A stretch of 64,000 nt of DNA from Loktanella sp. 3ANDIMAR09 (GTDB taxonomy: Bacteria; Pseudomonadota; Alphaproteobacteria; Rhodobacterales; Rhodobacteraceae), in contig NZ_LJAK01000001.1 of NCBI RefSeq assembly GCF_001420005.1, forward strand, positions 487,428 through 551,427, in the 5' to 3' direction. Positions 46,859 to 56,404 of this stretch are shown piece after piece (positions within the stretch are counted from its first letter, which is position 1; every line of letters starts with the position of its first letter). The notes beneath the pieces are model-generated. The model saw only the letters and a list, made by a program, of their open reading frames with translations. It did no database searches and was not told the origin of the DNA. A program made the translations under genes and the position numbers.

Positions 46859-47629
46859 ATGTCATTGTTCACAGATATCCTCCCCCTCGGTCTGATCCTG
46901 TTTGCCTGCGGCGTCACGTTACTGGGCGGCTTTGTCAAAGGTGCGGTCGGCTTTGCCATGCCGCTGATCATGATTTCCGGAATGGGCATTCTGATCGACC
47001 CGAAACTGGTGGTGGCGGGCATCATCTTTCCGATCGTGGTCAGCAATGGCTGGCAGGTGCTGCACGCCGGACTGGGGCAGGCGCGCGAGGCGGTGCGCGA
47101 CCACTGGCGCTATGTGCTGGTGGTCTGCGTGATGATCCTGATTTCGGCCCAGTTCCTGACGCTGATCCCGACGCGGGTGATGTTCATTATCTTGGGCGTT
47201 CCTGTTGTCGTTCTCTGCGCGATCCAGTTGCTTGGCTGGCGGCCCCGGATTTCTGCGCAGCGCCGTAGGGTGTTCGAATGGGGGGCCGGATTTGCCGCCG
47301 GCACTTTGGGCGGTCTGGCGGGCACGTGGGGGCCGCCGACGGTGCTGTATCTGCTGGCGCTGGATACGCCACGCGCGCGGCAAATGGCGGTGCAGGGGGT
47401 CATCTATGGGGCGGGTTCAGTCATGCTGTTGCTGGGGCATCTGCAATCGGGCGTGATGAATGCCCGGACCTGGCCCTTGTCGGCGTTGCTGGTTTTGCCT
47501 GCGCTGGTTGGGATGTGGCTGGGTTTCAAGCTGGGTGACAGGTTCGATCAGAACCGGTTCCGGCGCATGACCTTGCTGGTGCTGATCGTCGCCGGCGCAA
47601 ACCTGATCCGGCGGGGCGTGATGGGCTGA
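46859..47629 (+). CDS. TauE/SafE family membrane exporter
   Basis: The 256-residue protein has seven to eight helices and the family pattern GGFVKGAVGFAMPLIMISGM (repeated in the second half as GGLAGTWGPPTVLYLLALD). Members export sulfite, sulfoacetate or related anions. It is divergent from mcd, across a 147-base gap with inverted repeats. Substrate unknown. Confidence 0.86.
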   Translation: MSLFTDILPLGLILFACGVTLLGGFVKGAVGFAMPLIMISGMGILIDPKLVVAGIIFPIVVSNGWQVLHAGLGQAREAVRDHWRYVLVVCVMILISAQFLTLIPTRVMFIILGVPVVVLCAIQLLGWRPRISAQRRRVFEWGAGFAAGTLGGLAGTWGPPTVLYLLALDTPRARQMAVQGVIYGAGSVMLLLGHLQSGVMNARTWPLSALLVLPALVGMWLGFKLGDRFDQNRFRRMTLLVLIVAGANLIRRGVMG

Positions 47630-47632
47630 ATG

Positions 47633-48166
47633 TCAGGACAGCAGGTGTTCGAACCCGCAGACCTGTGCCAGCCCCGGAACCAGTTCGGGTGCGACGACCT
47701 CGAAGGTGGTGCGATACAGGATTTCGCCGTTTTTTGACGCCTCGATCTGCCAGACGCCCTGAACCAACTCGTAGTCATAGTCGAACTGGTAAAATGTCAG
47801 CGACGGTTCCACGGAATCGATGCGCGACAAGAAGGTTTGCCGCACCGTGTTGTCAGGACCCATCGGCGGGTGGGTCACCATGATCGTCACATCGGGAACG
47901 CCCAGCAAACCCCCGGTGGTCGATTTGACGCCGAACCCTATCCCCAGAACAGCCGGAACACGCCGCGACTGCGCGACAAAGGGCGGCTCTTCCTCGATCA
48001 GATGTGTCGTGCCTGCGACCGTGCCGGGGGCTTCGACCTCGCCGACCGAGGGTGGTGGGCAGATGATCCCTGCCTCGAAATAGGACAAGAGCGGACTTGT
48101 CTTGTCCGGGGCCTGTGCCCCCAGAGGTGTCGCAAGGATCAGGCAAAGAAAAAGGGTCAGGCGCAT
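47633..48166 (-). CDS. secreted DUF3859 protein
   Basis: The 177-residue product has a signal peptide (MRLTLFLCLILATPLGAQA, cleavage near residue 19) and a beta-rich DUF3859 domain (GIGFGVKSTTGG, VTHPPMGPDN, WQIEASKNGEILYRTTFEV). Function unknown; it should be periplasmic. It lies 38 bases after pckA, but its start codon and ribosome site sit inside a terminator-like hairpin (48149-48176), so its expression must be low or controlled. Confidence 0.82.
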   Translation of the reverse strand: MRLTLFLCLILATPLGAQAPDKTSPLLSYFEAGIICPPPSVGEVEAPGTVAGTTHLIEEEPPFVAQSRRVPAVLGIGFGVKSTTGGLLGVPDVTIMVTHPPMGPDNTVRQTFLSRIDSVEPSLTFYQFDYDYELVQGVWQIEASKNGEILYRTTFEVVAPELVPGLAQVCGFEHLLS

Positions 48167-48176
48167 GGCCTGACCC
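48149..48176 (-). terminator. terminator-like hairpin after pckA, enclosing the DUF3859 start codon
   Basis: On the minus strand GGGTCAGG, loop CCATGCG, CCTGACCC followed by TTTTTC: an eight-base perfect stem plus T-run, a standard intrinsic terminator shape. The loop contains the ATG of the DUF3859 gene, its 5' arm holds the AGG that would serve as ribosome site, and the T-run encodes the Leu-Phe of the signal peptide. Confidence 0.8.
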
Positions 48177-48204
48177 TAGCAAATGATCGGTGCTGCGTCA
48201 CGGC

Positions 48205-49803
48205 CTAGCCGATGGCGGCCGCTTTCACGTCATCGTCAATGAACGGCACGTATTTGGCAAAGTTCTCGGAGAACATCTCGACTAGCTTTTGCGCCTGCGC
48301 GTCATAGGCCGCGGGGTCCGCCCAGGTGCGACGTGGGTCCAGCAGCATGTCGTCGACGCCGTCGGCGGCCAACGGCACATCAAACCCGAAATTCGGATCC
48401 TTGCGGAAGGTGCTGTCGACCAGCGTGCCATCCAGTGCCGCCGACAACAGGGCGCGGGTTGCCTTGATCGGCATGCGGCTGCCGGTGCCATAGGCCCCGC
48501 CGGTCCAGCCGGTGTTCACCAGCCAGCACGTGGCCCCGTGGCTTGCGATCTTGTTGCGCAGCAGCGCACCATAGGCTTCGGGGCGGCGCGGCATGAACGG
48601 CGCGCCAAAGCAGGTCGAGAACGTGGGTTCCGGTTCGGTCACGCCACGTTCGGTTCCTGCCACCTTGGAGGTGAAGCCGGACAAGAAGTGATACATCGCC
48701 TGTGCCGGGGTCAGGCGGCTGATCGGTGGCAGCACGCCAAAGGCATCACAGGTCAGCATGATGATGTTCTTGGGGTGCCCCCCCAGTGCAGTATCCGACG
48801 CGTTCGGAATGTAGTGCAGCGGATAGGCGCAACGCATGTTGGCTGTCAGGCTGTCGTCGTTGAAATCCAGTTCCATCGTCGCCGGGTCGTGGACCATGTT
48901 TTCGATGACCGTGTTGGGCATCGCGCAGGTCGCATAGATTTCCGGCTCGGCCTTGGGGTCGAGGCCGATGGTCTTGGCGTAGCAGCCGCCTTCGAAGTTG
49001 AATACGCCACGGTCCGACCAGCCATGTTCGTCGTCACCGATCAGCGTGCGGCTGGGGTCGGCGGACAGTGTCGTCTTGCCCGTGCCGGACAGGCCAAAGA
49101 ATACGGCCGTATCGACCGGGTTGTCCTTGGCGTGGTTGGCCGAGCAGTGCATCGGCATGATGCCTTGGTCGGGCAACAGGTAGTTCAGCAGCGTGAACAC
49201 CGATTTCTTGTTTTCGCCGGCATATTCCGTTCCGGTGATCAGGATGATCTTCTTTTCGAAATTCAGCGCGATCACCGTGTCGCTGCGGCACCCGTGCCGC
49301 GCCGGGTCCGCCTTGAAGCTGGGGCAGTTGATGATCGTGAAATCGGGGGTGAACGTCGCCAGTTCTGACACGTCCGGACGCCGCAGCAGGTGGCGGATGA
49401 ACAGGCCGTGCCATGCCAGTTCGGTCACGACGCGCACGTCCAGCCGGTAGGCGGGGTCCGCACCGCCGAACAGATCCTGCACATAGGCCGTGCCGCCCGA
49501 CATATGCGCCAGCACATCGGTGTAGAGCGTGTCGAAATCCGCCGGGTCCATCGGCGGGTTGTTGTCCCACCAGATCGTATCCTCGACGTCCGGGGTCCGT
49601 ACGACGAACTTGTCCTTGGGGGACCGGCCCGTGTGTTTTCCGGTGGTCACGAGAAATGTGCCACCCTTGCCCGTGATACCCTCGCCGCGGGCCACGGCGG
49701 CTGCATGCAGCGCGTCTGCATCGTCGTTATAATAGACCGCTGCCAGTCCGCTGATGCCTTGATCTTCAAGTCTCATCTTGGGGTTGACCGTGCCGTGGTC
49801 CAT
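48205..49803 (-). CDS. pckA: phosphoenolpyruvate carboxykinase (ATP)
   Basis: PckA turns oxaloacetate into phosphoenolpyruvate for gluconeogenesis. The 532-residue protein has [15 protein letters not shown] (P-loop, near 237-251), the kinase-2 stretch LIGDDEHGW and [11 protein letters not shown], all typical. CAGGAG precedes the ATG. It is divergent from chvI, the standard alphaproteobacterial order; ChvI may control it. A pair of 10-base direct repeats lies 83 bases upstream. Confidence 0.97.
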   Translation of the reverse strand: MDHGTVNPKMRLEDQGISGLAAVYYNDDADALHAAAVARGEGITGKGGTFLVTTGKHTGRSPKDKFVVRTPDVEDTIWWDNNPPMDPADFDTLYTDVLAHMSGGTAYVQDLFGGADPAYRLDVRVVTELAWHGLFIRHLLRRPDVSELATFTPDFTIINCPSFKADPARHGCRSDTVIALNFEKKIILITGTEYAGENKKSVFTLLNYLLPDQGIMPMHCSANHAKDNPVDTAVFFGLSGTGKTTLSADPSRTLIGDDEHGWSDRGVFNFEGGCYAKTIGLDPKAEPEIYATCAMPNTVIENMVHDPATMELDFNDDSLTANMRCAYPLHYIPNASDTALGGHPKNIIMLTCDAFGVLPPISRLTPAQAMYHFLSGFTSKVAGTERGVTEPEPTFSTCFGAPFMPRRPEAYGALLRNKIASHGATCWLVNTGWTGGAYGTGSRMPIKATRALLSAALDGTLVDSTFRKDPNFGFDVPLAADGVDDMLLDPRRTWADPAAYDAQAQKLVEMFSENFAKYVPFIDDDVKAAAIG

Positions 49804-49885
49804 TGGGAAATCTCCTGTAAATGCCTGATTTGGCTAAATCCCACTAGCATTGCTGCCCGACTGGCGCATACCCCATCCTGCCAAA

Positions 49886-49915
49886 GTTAGCGCAACCAAG
49901 GTGATGTTAACGCAA
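49886..49915. promoter_or_regulatory. direct repeat upstream of pckA
   Basis: GTTAGCGCAA (49886-49895) and GTTAACGCAA (49906-49915): nine of ten bases equal, start-to-start spacing exactly 20, about two helical turns. It lies in the 290-base pckA/chvI gap. This spacing suits a tandem-binding response regulator; ChvI is the obvious candidate but is not shown. Confidence 0.6.
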
Positions 49916-50093
49916 TCAGTCACCCCCGCGGCGCAGGATTATTTCGTTGTGAACCCTTCTTTACCGTTTAGGGGCGCAAATAAGGCACACTCTGTTTCCG
50001 ATTCGTTATCCGGGGGTTGATTCGACATGCGAACCAAGGGAAAGATTCAGAAAAAAGCAGGCAATAATAACATAGAGCAGTAGGGGAAAACCC

Positions 50094-50795
50094 ATGTCTA
50101 AAATCGCTTTGGTGGACGACGACAGGAATATCCTGACGTCCGTATCCATGACTCTCGAGGCCGAAGGTTTCGAGGTGGAAACATATAACGACGGTCAATC
50201 GGCACTCGACGCCTTCAATCGCAGCATGCCCGACATGGCGGTCCTTGATATCAAGATGCCGCGCATGGACGGCATGGATCTGTTGCAGCGTTTGCGTCAG
50301 AAAACCTCGATGCCCGTCATTTTCCTGACGTCCAAGGATGACGAGATCGACGAGGTGCTTGGCCTGCGCATGGGTGCTGACGATTATGTCAAGAAACCGT
50401 TCAGTCAGCGTCTGCTGGTTGAACGCATCCGCGCGCTGCTGCGCCGTCAGGATGCAATCGGCGGCGAAGTCATCGACGAAACCGAAGAAACGAAAGTCAT
50501 GGTGCGCGGTGATCTGACGATGGATCCGCTGCGGCACGCCGTGAAATGGAAAGGCCGTGACGTCTCCCTGACCGTGACGGAATTCCTGTTGCTTCAGGCA
50601 CTTGCGCAGCGTCCAGGCTTTGTCAAATCGCGCGATCAGCTGATGGACGTCGCCTATGACGATCAGGTCTATGTCGACGATCGCACGATCGACAGCCACA
50701 TCAAGCGTCTTCGCAAGAAGATGCGCACCGCCGACGATGAGTTTTCGGCGATCGAGACGCTTTACGGTATCGGTTATCGCTACAACGAAGACTGA
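50094..50795 (+). CDS. chvI: response regulator ChvI
   Basis: The 233-residue OmpR-type regulator has a receiver domain with Asp52 ([11 protein letters not shown]) and Lys in DYVKKPF, and a C-terminal winged helix ([40 protein letters not shown]). With ChvG it answers acid and envelope stress and controls carbon metabolism and surface properties. AGGGG precedes the ATG. ChvG follows four bases after its stop. Confidence 0.95.
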   Translation: MSKIALVDDDRNILTSVSMTLEAEGFEVETYNDGQSALDAFNRSMPDMAVLDIKMPRMDGMDLLQRLRQKTSMPVIFLTSKDDEIDEVLGLRMGADDYVKKPFSQRLLVERIRALLRRQDAIGGEVIDETEETKVMVRGDLTMDPLRHAVKWKGRDVSLTVTEFLLLQALAQRPGFVKSRDQLMDVAYDDQVYVDDRTIDSHIKRLRKKMRTADDEFSAIETLYGIGYRYNED

Positions 50796-50799
50796 TCCG

Positions 50800-52509
50800 A
50801 TGACCGATGCATCCGGCCACATCGACGTGCGTGACCTGAATTCGGTGCGTCAGGCAGCCCAACAGCCACGTTTGCTGTTGGGCGACGACTGGGTTGCGCC
50901 GCAATCGTTGCTGGAACGCGAAATCGCGGATCGACGCCGGGGGCGGCACATCCTGAACCTGCGCAGGTCACCGATCGCGCGCAAGATCATCACGTTCAAC
51001 CTCTTTGCCATGATCCTGCTGGTTGCTGGGGTCCTGTATATCAACCCGTCGCGCGAAAACCTTGCGTTTCAACGGGCCAATGGTCTGATCAGCGAGGCCG
51101 AACTGATCGCCGACGTGCTGGAGGTGCGGCTGCCGGCCTCTGCTGCCAGCGACCTGAGCCGCGGAAATGGCCTTGATGTCGCGTTGACCTTGCAGGATAT
51201 CGCGCTGCGCGGTGGCATCGATGTCAATGTCTACAACACGACCGGCACGTTGGTCGCGCAGTCGGCGGGTGCGGTCTCGGATACCATCGCTGACGATCGG
51301 ACATTCATCCTCGATCTGTTTACGTCGATCTGGGGCGGACTGCAGAAAATCGTGACCCCCGTCACGACGCAGACCAGCGATACGACGCTGACCGCGGACG
51401 ATATTGCGTCCGTGTTGTCAGACGGCACTGATTTGCAGACATTGCAGACCGTGTCCGGCATGAATTTCCTGGTTGTGACACCGATCATGCAGGCCGGGCA
51501 GCCGATCGGCGTGGTGTCTGTCAGTAGCGCGCCGGGCGAGCTGGACGCATTTCTGCGGCGCGAACGCGAACAGGTCTTGCGGCTGTTCTTTGTCAGCATC
51601 CTGATCAGTGTCTCGCTCAGCCTTGTTCTGGCTTCGACGATCGCGAACCCGCTGGCTGATCTGGCTGCGGCTGCCGAACTGGGGCGGGACAAGAACGCAC
51701 GCAAGATGGCACCGACCCGCATCCGCATTCCCGATCTGACAGCCCGCCCCGACGAGATCGGGCGTCTGTCGGGCGCACTGCGCGGCATGGTTCAGGCGCT
51801 GTACGAAAGGATCGAAGGCAACGAGCAGTTCGCGGCTGACGTGGCCCACGAAATCAAGAACCCGCTGGCATCCCTGCGGTCGGCGGTCGGGACGATGCGT
51901 GTCGCCAAACGCGACGATCAACGTGAAACCCTGCTCAAGGTGATCGAGCATGACGTGAACCGGCTGGATCGTCTGGTCAGCGACATTGCCAATGCATCGC
52001 GGCTTGATTCAGAACTGGTCAAGGAAGAAGAAGAAACCTTTGACCTGGTCAAGATGCTGGGCAACCTGAACGAGTTTCTGGCCAAGGAAGCCGCCGAGAA
52101 GAAGGTTGACTATATTTCTGATCTCCCTGACCAGCCGCTCCTTGTTCAGGGCCTTGAGGGGCGTCTGGCGCAGGTCTTTGTGAACCTGATCACCAACGCG
52201 ATTTCGTTCTGCGAGGATGGCGACGCGATCCGTGTCTGGGTGCGCCGCCGCGAAAACCGTGTCTTGGTCGTTGTCGAGGATACGGGCCCCGGCATTCCAG
52301 ACGGTGCGCTGAAAAAGATATTTACCCGATTCTATTCCGAGCGCCCCGCGGGTCAGTTCGGAAACAACTCGGGTCTAGGACTGGCGATCAGCAAGCAGAT
52401 CGTCGAGGCGCACAACGGTGTGATCTGGGCCGAAAACATTCGCCCCAGGCAAGCCGACATCACGTCAGAGCCGCTGGGCGCGCGTTTTGTCGTCGGTCTT
52501 CCGATCTGA
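50800..52509 (+). CDS. chvG: sensor histidine kinase ChvG
   Basis: ChvG (ExoS) senses envelope or acid stress and phosphorylates ChvI. The 569-residue protein has a cytoplasmic N-terminus, helix 63-81, a periplasmic domain of about 190 residues, a second helix near 265-290, a HAMP linker, the H-box FAADVAHEIKNPLASL (His350), N-box NLITNAISF and G1 VVEDTGPGIPDG. The N, G1, F and G2 boxes are all intact, in contrast to the kinase of the stress locus. Confidence 0.95.
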   Translation: MTDASGHIDVRDLNSVRQAAQQPRLLLGDDWVAPQSLLEREIADRRRGRHILNLRRSPIARKIITFNLFAMILLVAGVLYINPSRENLAFQRANGLISEAELIADVLEVRLPASAASDLSRGNGLDVALTLQDIALRGGIDVNVYNTTGTLVAQSAGAVSDTIADDRTFILDLFTSIWGGLQKIVTPVTTQTSDTTLTADDIASVLSDGTDLQTLQTVSGMNFLVVTPIMQAGQPIGVVSVSSAPGELDAFLRREREQVLRLFFVSILISVSLSLVLASTIANPLADLAAAAELGRDKNARKMAPTRIRIPDLTARPDEIGRLSGALRGMVQALYERIEGNEQFAADVAHEIKNPLASLRSAVGTMRVAKRDDQRETLLKVIEHDVNRLDRLVSDIANASRLDSELVKEEEETFDLVKMLGNLNEFLAKEAAEKKVDYISDLPDQPLLVQGLEGRLAQVFVNLITNAISFCEDGDAIRVWVRRRENRVLVVVEDTGPGIPDGALKKIFTRFYSERPAGQFGNNSGLGLAISKQIVEAHNGVIWAENIRPRQADITSEPLGARFVVGLPI

Positions 52510-52534
52510 TGCGCATTGCGCGTCAGGACTGACA

Positions 52535-52954
52535 ATGACGAGCGTTCTCTGGCACGCCAGCAGCGTTGCACTGGCTGGCCGTGCAATCCTGATCGTCGGG
52601 GCGTCAGGACGCGGTAAATCCGCGCTGGCGATCCAGCTGATGGCGCTGGGCGCAGGTTTGATTTCCGATGATGCGACCCGGCTCAGCCTGCGGGATGGCA
52701 GCCTTTACGCCGCCGCACCGCCGCGTCTTGCAGGGTTGGTCGAGGTCCGTGGCATCGGCATTCTGTCCGTCCCGTCCGCGCTGTCGGCGCAGGTGGCGTT
52801 GATCGTCGATATGGACATTGATGAAACCGATCGCCTGCCACCGCACCGCACGCGAGAGGTGCTGGGCTGCGCACTGCCCTTGATCTACCGCGGTGACCCG
52901 ACCACATTTGCCAGTGCATTGTTCCTTTTGTTGCAGGGCCACCGCCATGCCTGA
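52535..52954 (+). CDS. hprK: HPr kinase/phosphorylase, short alphaproteobacterial form
   Basis: HprK phosphorylates HPr at Ser46 in response to metabolic state. The 139-residue product keeps only the catalytic part: Walker A GASGRGKS (22-29), the LISDDATRL acidic pair and VEVRGIGIL. The N-terminal domain of the 310-residue Firmicutes enzyme is missing, as is usual in alphaproteobacteria. It follows chvG and overlaps rapZ by eight bases; HPr with a conserved Ser46 is three genes on. Confidence 0.92.
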   Translation: MTSVLWHASSVALAGRAILIVGASGRGKSALAIQLMALGAGLISDDATRLSLRDGSLYAAAPPRLAGLVEVRGIGILSVPSALSAQVALIVDMDIDETDRLPPHRTREVLGCALPLIYRGDPTTFASALFLLLQGHRHA

Positions 52955-53873
52955 TCTCGCCGACACACCGGCCCAGACCGATCGCAGTGTGCAGACGCTG
53001 TTGGTGACCGGGCCCTCCGGCGCGGGCCGCTCGACCACGATCAACGCACTCGAAGACATCGGTTTCGAGGTGATCGATAACCTTCCGCTGTCGCTGTTGC
53101 CAATCCTGCTGAGGCGCAAGGCCAAGGTGCCTCTGGCGCTGGTTCTGGACGTCAGGAACCGCGATTTCAGTGTCGACGCCCTGATCGGGGCCATCGATCA
53201 ACTGACGCTGGATCTGGGGGATGCAGGGCAGGTTCTCTATCTGGATGCCGAAAACGCCGTTCTGGAACGCCGCTATTCCGAGACCCGCCGACATCATCCG
53301 ATGGCCCCGGCTGGCCCGCCGCTTGTCGGGATTACCGCTGAAAAAGAGCTGCTGGCCCCGATCCGCGCGCGTGCAGACCAGTTGATCGACACCTCAAACA
53401 TGAGTCCCCACGACCTGAGAGCCGAGATCGAGGCACATTTTGCCCCCGGACACGGCAAGCTGCTGGGGGTATCGGTGCATTCGTTTTCCTACAAACGCGG
53501 GCTTCCGCGGGGACTGGACATGGTTCTGGACTGCCGTTTTCTGCGGAATCCGCATTGGGATGCTGCGTTGCGCCCGCTGGATGGCCGGGATGCGCGTGTC
53601 GCAGCCTACGTCGGTCAGGACCCGCGCGCGGATGAATTCTTTGGCCGGGTCAATGATCTCGTCGCGCTCTTGCTGCCCGCGCACAAGGACGAGGGTCGCG
53701 CACATCTGGCGATCGGTTTTGGCTGCACCGGAGGGCAACACAGGTCGGTCGCCATGGCCGAAAGACTCGCTGCATCCCTTGCGCAGGCAGGCTGGCCCGT
53801 GTCTATTCGCCACCGAGAGTTGGAGCGTCGCGCACAGGTTGGCGCCGGCACAAATCAAGGATCGTCAACTTGA
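52947..53873 (+). CDS. rapZ: RNase adapter RapZ
   Basis: RapZ (YvcJ family) binds nucleotides and, in enterobacteria, guides RNase E to small RNAs; its alphaproteobacterial role is less known. The 308-residue protein has the P-loop [10 protein letters not shown] (Arg where Lys is usual), [20 protein letters not shown], and a conserved C-terminal part ([40 protein letters not shown]). Its stop overlaps the TTG start of the EIIA gene. Confidence 0.94.
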   Translation: MPDLADTPAQTDRSVQTLLVTGPSGAGRSTTINALEDIGFEVIDNLPLSLLPILLRRKAKVPLALVLDVRNRDFSVDALIGAIDQLTLDLGDAGQVLYLDAENAVLERRYSETRRHHPMAPAGPPLVGITAEKELLAPIRARADQLIDTSNMSPHDLRAEIEAHFAPGHGKLLGVSVHSFSYKRGLPRGLDMVLDCRFLRNPHWDAALRPLDGRDARVAAYVGQDPRADEFFGRVNDLVALLLPAHKDEGRAHLAIGFGCTGGQHRSVAMAERLAASLAQAGWPVSIRHRELERRAQVGAGTNQGSST

Positions 53874-54262
53874 TCGGTATCGTGATCGTGGCACATGGCA
53901 ATCTGGCCAGGGAATACCTGTTGGCCGTCGAACATGTCGTGGGCCGTCAGGATGGCATGATCGCGGTCACCATAGGCCCCGAGGACGACCGCGCAGCCAA
54001 GCAGCAGGAAATCTGCATTGCCGCCGATGACGTTGATACCGGTGACGGTGTCGTCGTCGTCACCGATATGTTCGGCGGTTCGCCCAGCAATCTGTCACTG
54101 CGCGCATGCAGTGTCGACAACCGCCAGATCCTCTATGGGGCGAACCTGCCCATGTTGATCAAGCTCGCGAAATCCCGCCGCAAATCAGTGCCGGACGCCG
54201 TCAGCGCGGCCATAGACGCGGCACACCGATACATCAACGCGCACAGCGTAGGACCAAAGTAA
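53870..54262 (+). CDS. PTS EIIA component, mannose class
   Basis: The 130-residue single-domain EIIA(Man)-type protein has its phosphorylated His at residue 9 ([13 protein letters not shown]) and the [15 protein letters not shown] motif. It accepts phosphate from HPr. No sugar-transport EIIC or EIID is next to it, so it is regulatory, as is general in these bacteria. TTG start at 53870, overlapping the rapZ stop. Confidence 0.93.
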   Translation: MIGIVIVAHGNLAREYLLAVEHVVGRQDGMIAVTIGPEDDRAAKQQEICIAADDVDTGDGVVVVTDMFGGSPSNLSLRACSVDNRQILYGANLPMLIKLAKSRRKSVPDAVSAAIDAAHRYINAHSVGPK

Positions 54263-54263
54263 T

Positions 54264-54533
54264 ATGGCCAGCCGACATCTGGAAATCACCAATATCAAGG
54301 GCCTGCACGCCCGCGCATCTGCAAAACTGGTCGAGGTGGTCGAAAACCATGACGCGACGGCAGTGGTGCGCAAGGATGGCATGAACGCTGGTGGCGACAG
54401 CATCATGGGCCTGCTCATGCTGGCGGCAACAATCGGCACGTCAATCGAGGTTGAAACCAGCGGTCCAGAGGCTGACAAGCTGATGGATGCCATTGACGCC
54501 CTTGTTCGGGACAAATTCGGCGAAGGTGACTGA
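54264..54533 (+). CDS. ptsH: phosphocarrier protein HPr
   Basis: The 89-residue protein has the EI-phosphorylated His15 (GLHARAS) and the HprK target Ser46 (GGDSIMGLLML). It passes phosphate to the EIIA encoded one base upstream. Enzyme I is not in this window. The last eight bases overlap the acyltransferase reading frame. Confidence 0.95.
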   Translation: MASRHLEITNIKGLHARASAKLVEVVENHDATAVVRKDGMNAGGDSIMGLLMLAATIGTSIEVETSGPEADKLMDAIDALVRDKFGEGD

Positions 54534-55416
54534 ACCTGTTTCGGACCAGCCGCGCAGATCCGACACGGTCACCTATGACCGTCGCGCGCTCAGCTATGCC
54601 GCGTCATTTGACAGCCCGGCCCGTCAGGCCTTTGTGTGGGGCATGGAGTGGCTGACGGGCAAGTTGGTCGTGCTGCGCATGGTGCGGAAATTCGAACGGA
54701 TGGGGGCCGTGACCGGGCCGGGTTTCTGGCAGGCGGCTTTGCAGGCGCAGGGCATCACGATCACCACCCCGCCCGAACAGATCGCACGCATTCCCGCATC
54801 GGGTCCTGTTGTTCTGGTGGCAAACCACCCGCACGGCATGGTCGATGGCATGGTGTTGGCCGCGCTGATCGCTCAACGTCGGGGTGATTTCAAAATCCTC
54901 AGTCGATCGCTCTTGGCGGGGCTCGACGCAGAGGCGGCCCGCCATATGATCCCGGTCCCGTTTCCCGATCATCCCGACGCGCATCTGGACATGATCGCAA
55001 TGCGCCGTGCGACAATGGCCCATCTGGCAGATGGCGGTCTCATCGCCCTTTTTCCGGCGGGGGTTGTTGCAACGTCGGACAGTCTGCTCGGGCCTGCAAT
55101 CGAGGCCGACTGGAAGGTTTTTACTGCCAAGATGATCCGACTGTCGGGGGCAACGGTCGTGCCGTGCTATTTCCCCGGTGCCAATTCGCGTGCCTATCAG
55201 ATGGCGAACCGCATCTCGCCATTACTGCGTCAAAGCCTGCTGCTGCATGAAATCGTACGTCTGCGAAATACTGCGATGGCACCTGCGATCGGTGCGCCGA
55301 TCCCCTTTGCGCAGCTGGCACCCCGCCTGCGTGATCCGCGCAGCCTGATGGCCTGGCTGCGTACGCAGACACTGGCATTGGGTCAGCGGGTCGGTACGGG
55401 CACGTCACCGCGGTAG
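54526..55416 (+). CDS. lysophospholipid acyltransferase family protein
   Basis: The 296-residue protein has the PlsC-like motif as NHPHGMVDG (about 98-106), the NHPxGxxDG form used by the hemolysin-type branch (as in ornithine-lipid synthases), then FPAGVVATSD (motif III) and VVPCYFPGANSR (motif IV). It probably acylates a lyso-lipid at the inner membrane. The GTG at 54526 overlapping HPr is the most likely start; an ATG is available at 54487 inside ptsH. Its 3' end overlaps the convergent dehydrogenase by 34 bases. Confidence 0.84.
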   Translation: MTEPVSDQPRRSDTVTYDRRALSYAASFDSPARQAFVWGMEWLTGKLVVLRMVRKFERMGAVTGPGFWQAALQAQGITITTPPEQIARIPASGPVVLVANHPHGMVDGMVLAALIAQRRGDFKILSRSLLAGLDAEAARHMIPVPFPDHPDAHLDMIAMRRATMAHLADGGLIALFPAGVVATSDSLLGPAIEADWKVFTAKMIRLSGATVVPCYFPGANSRAYQMANRISPLLRQSLLLHEIVRLRNTAMAPAIGAPIPFAQLAPRLRDPRSLMAWLRTQTLALGQRVGTGTSPR

Positions 55417-56258
55417 TCATAGAAACCACGCTTGGATTTGCGTCCCAGCCAGCCAGCCTCGACATATTTGGTCAGCAGGGGGCAGGGGCGGTATTTCGTG
55501 TCGGCCAACCCGTCATGCAGCACGTTCATGATCGCAAGGCAGGTATCAAGCCCGATGAAATCCGCCAGTTCCAGTGGCCCCATCGGGTGATTGGCCCCCA
55601 GTTTCAGGGATGTGTCGATGGATTGCACCGACCCCACGCCCTCGTACAGCGTATAGATCGCCTCGTTGATCATCGGCATCAGGATACGGTTCACGATAAA
55701 GGCTGGGAAATCCTCTGATGCGGTGCTGGTTTTCCCAAGGCGTTCCACGACCTGTTCGCAGGCGGCAAAGGTGTCCTGATCGGTTGCGATGCCGCGGATC
55801 AATTCCACAAGCTGCATGATCGGGACCGGGTTCATGAAGTGGAACCCCATGAACTTTTCGGGCCGGTCGGTGCGGCTGGCCAGGCGCGTGATCGAAATGG
55901 AAGAAGTGTTCGATGTCAGGATCGTGTCGGGTTTGAGATGCGGGATCAGATCTTCGAAAATGGCCTGCTTGATCGTTTCGCGTTCGGTTGCGGCCTCGAT
56001 GATCAGATCGGCGCTGCCCAGATTGGTCAGTTTCGGTGTCGTGGTGATCCGCCTCATCGCGGCGACCTTGTCCGCATCGCTGATCATGTCGCGCGTGACC
56101 TGCCGCGTGAGGTTGCGGTCAATCAGGGCGACCGCCTTGGTCAAGGCATCCTCGCTGACATCGGTCAACAGAACGTCATAGCCTGCGACCGCGAAAACAT
56201 GCGCAATCCCATTACCCATCTGACCGGCACCGACGATTCCGACTTGTTCGATTGCCAT
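55383..56258 (-). CDS. 3-hydroxybutyryl-CoA dehydrogenase
   Basis: The 291-residue enzyme interconverts acetoacetyl-CoA and 3-hydroxybutyryl-CoA in butyrate/PHB metabolism and the ethylmalonyl-CoA route. It has the Rossmann start VGIVGAGQMGNGIAHVFA, the catalytic region SNTSSISITRLA and GFHFMNPVPIMQLVE (His/Glu pair), and a C-terminal helical domain (GANHPMGPLELADFIGLD). GGGGTG precedes the ATG. It is downstream of etfBA on the same strand, with one opposite-strand gene between. Confidence 0.93.
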   Translation of the reverse strand: MAIEQVGIVGAGQMGNGIAHVFAVAGYDVLLTDVSEDALTKAVALIDRNLTRQVTRDMISDADKVAAMRRITTTPKLTNLGSADLIIEAATERETIKQAIFEDLIPHLKPDTILTSNTSSISITRLASRTDRPEKFMGFHFMNPVPIMQLVELIRGIATDQDTFAACEQVVERLGKTSTASEDFPAFIVNRILMPMINEAIYTLYEGVGSVQSIDTSLKLGANHPMGPLELADFIGLDTCLAIMNVLHDGLADTKYRPCPLLTKYVEAGWLGRKSKRGFYDYRGDVPVPTR

Positions 56259-56404
56259 CAATTCACCCCAGCTGCTTTGGCGTACCATAGGCCGCGGTGG
56301 CTACTGCCTTCAAGGCATCATGGCTGACGCATCCGCCTTAGGGATTTGGCAATGGGTTTCCCCCAGTCTGGCAAAAGATGTTGCTGGGCGAACGGGATCT
56401 GCCG

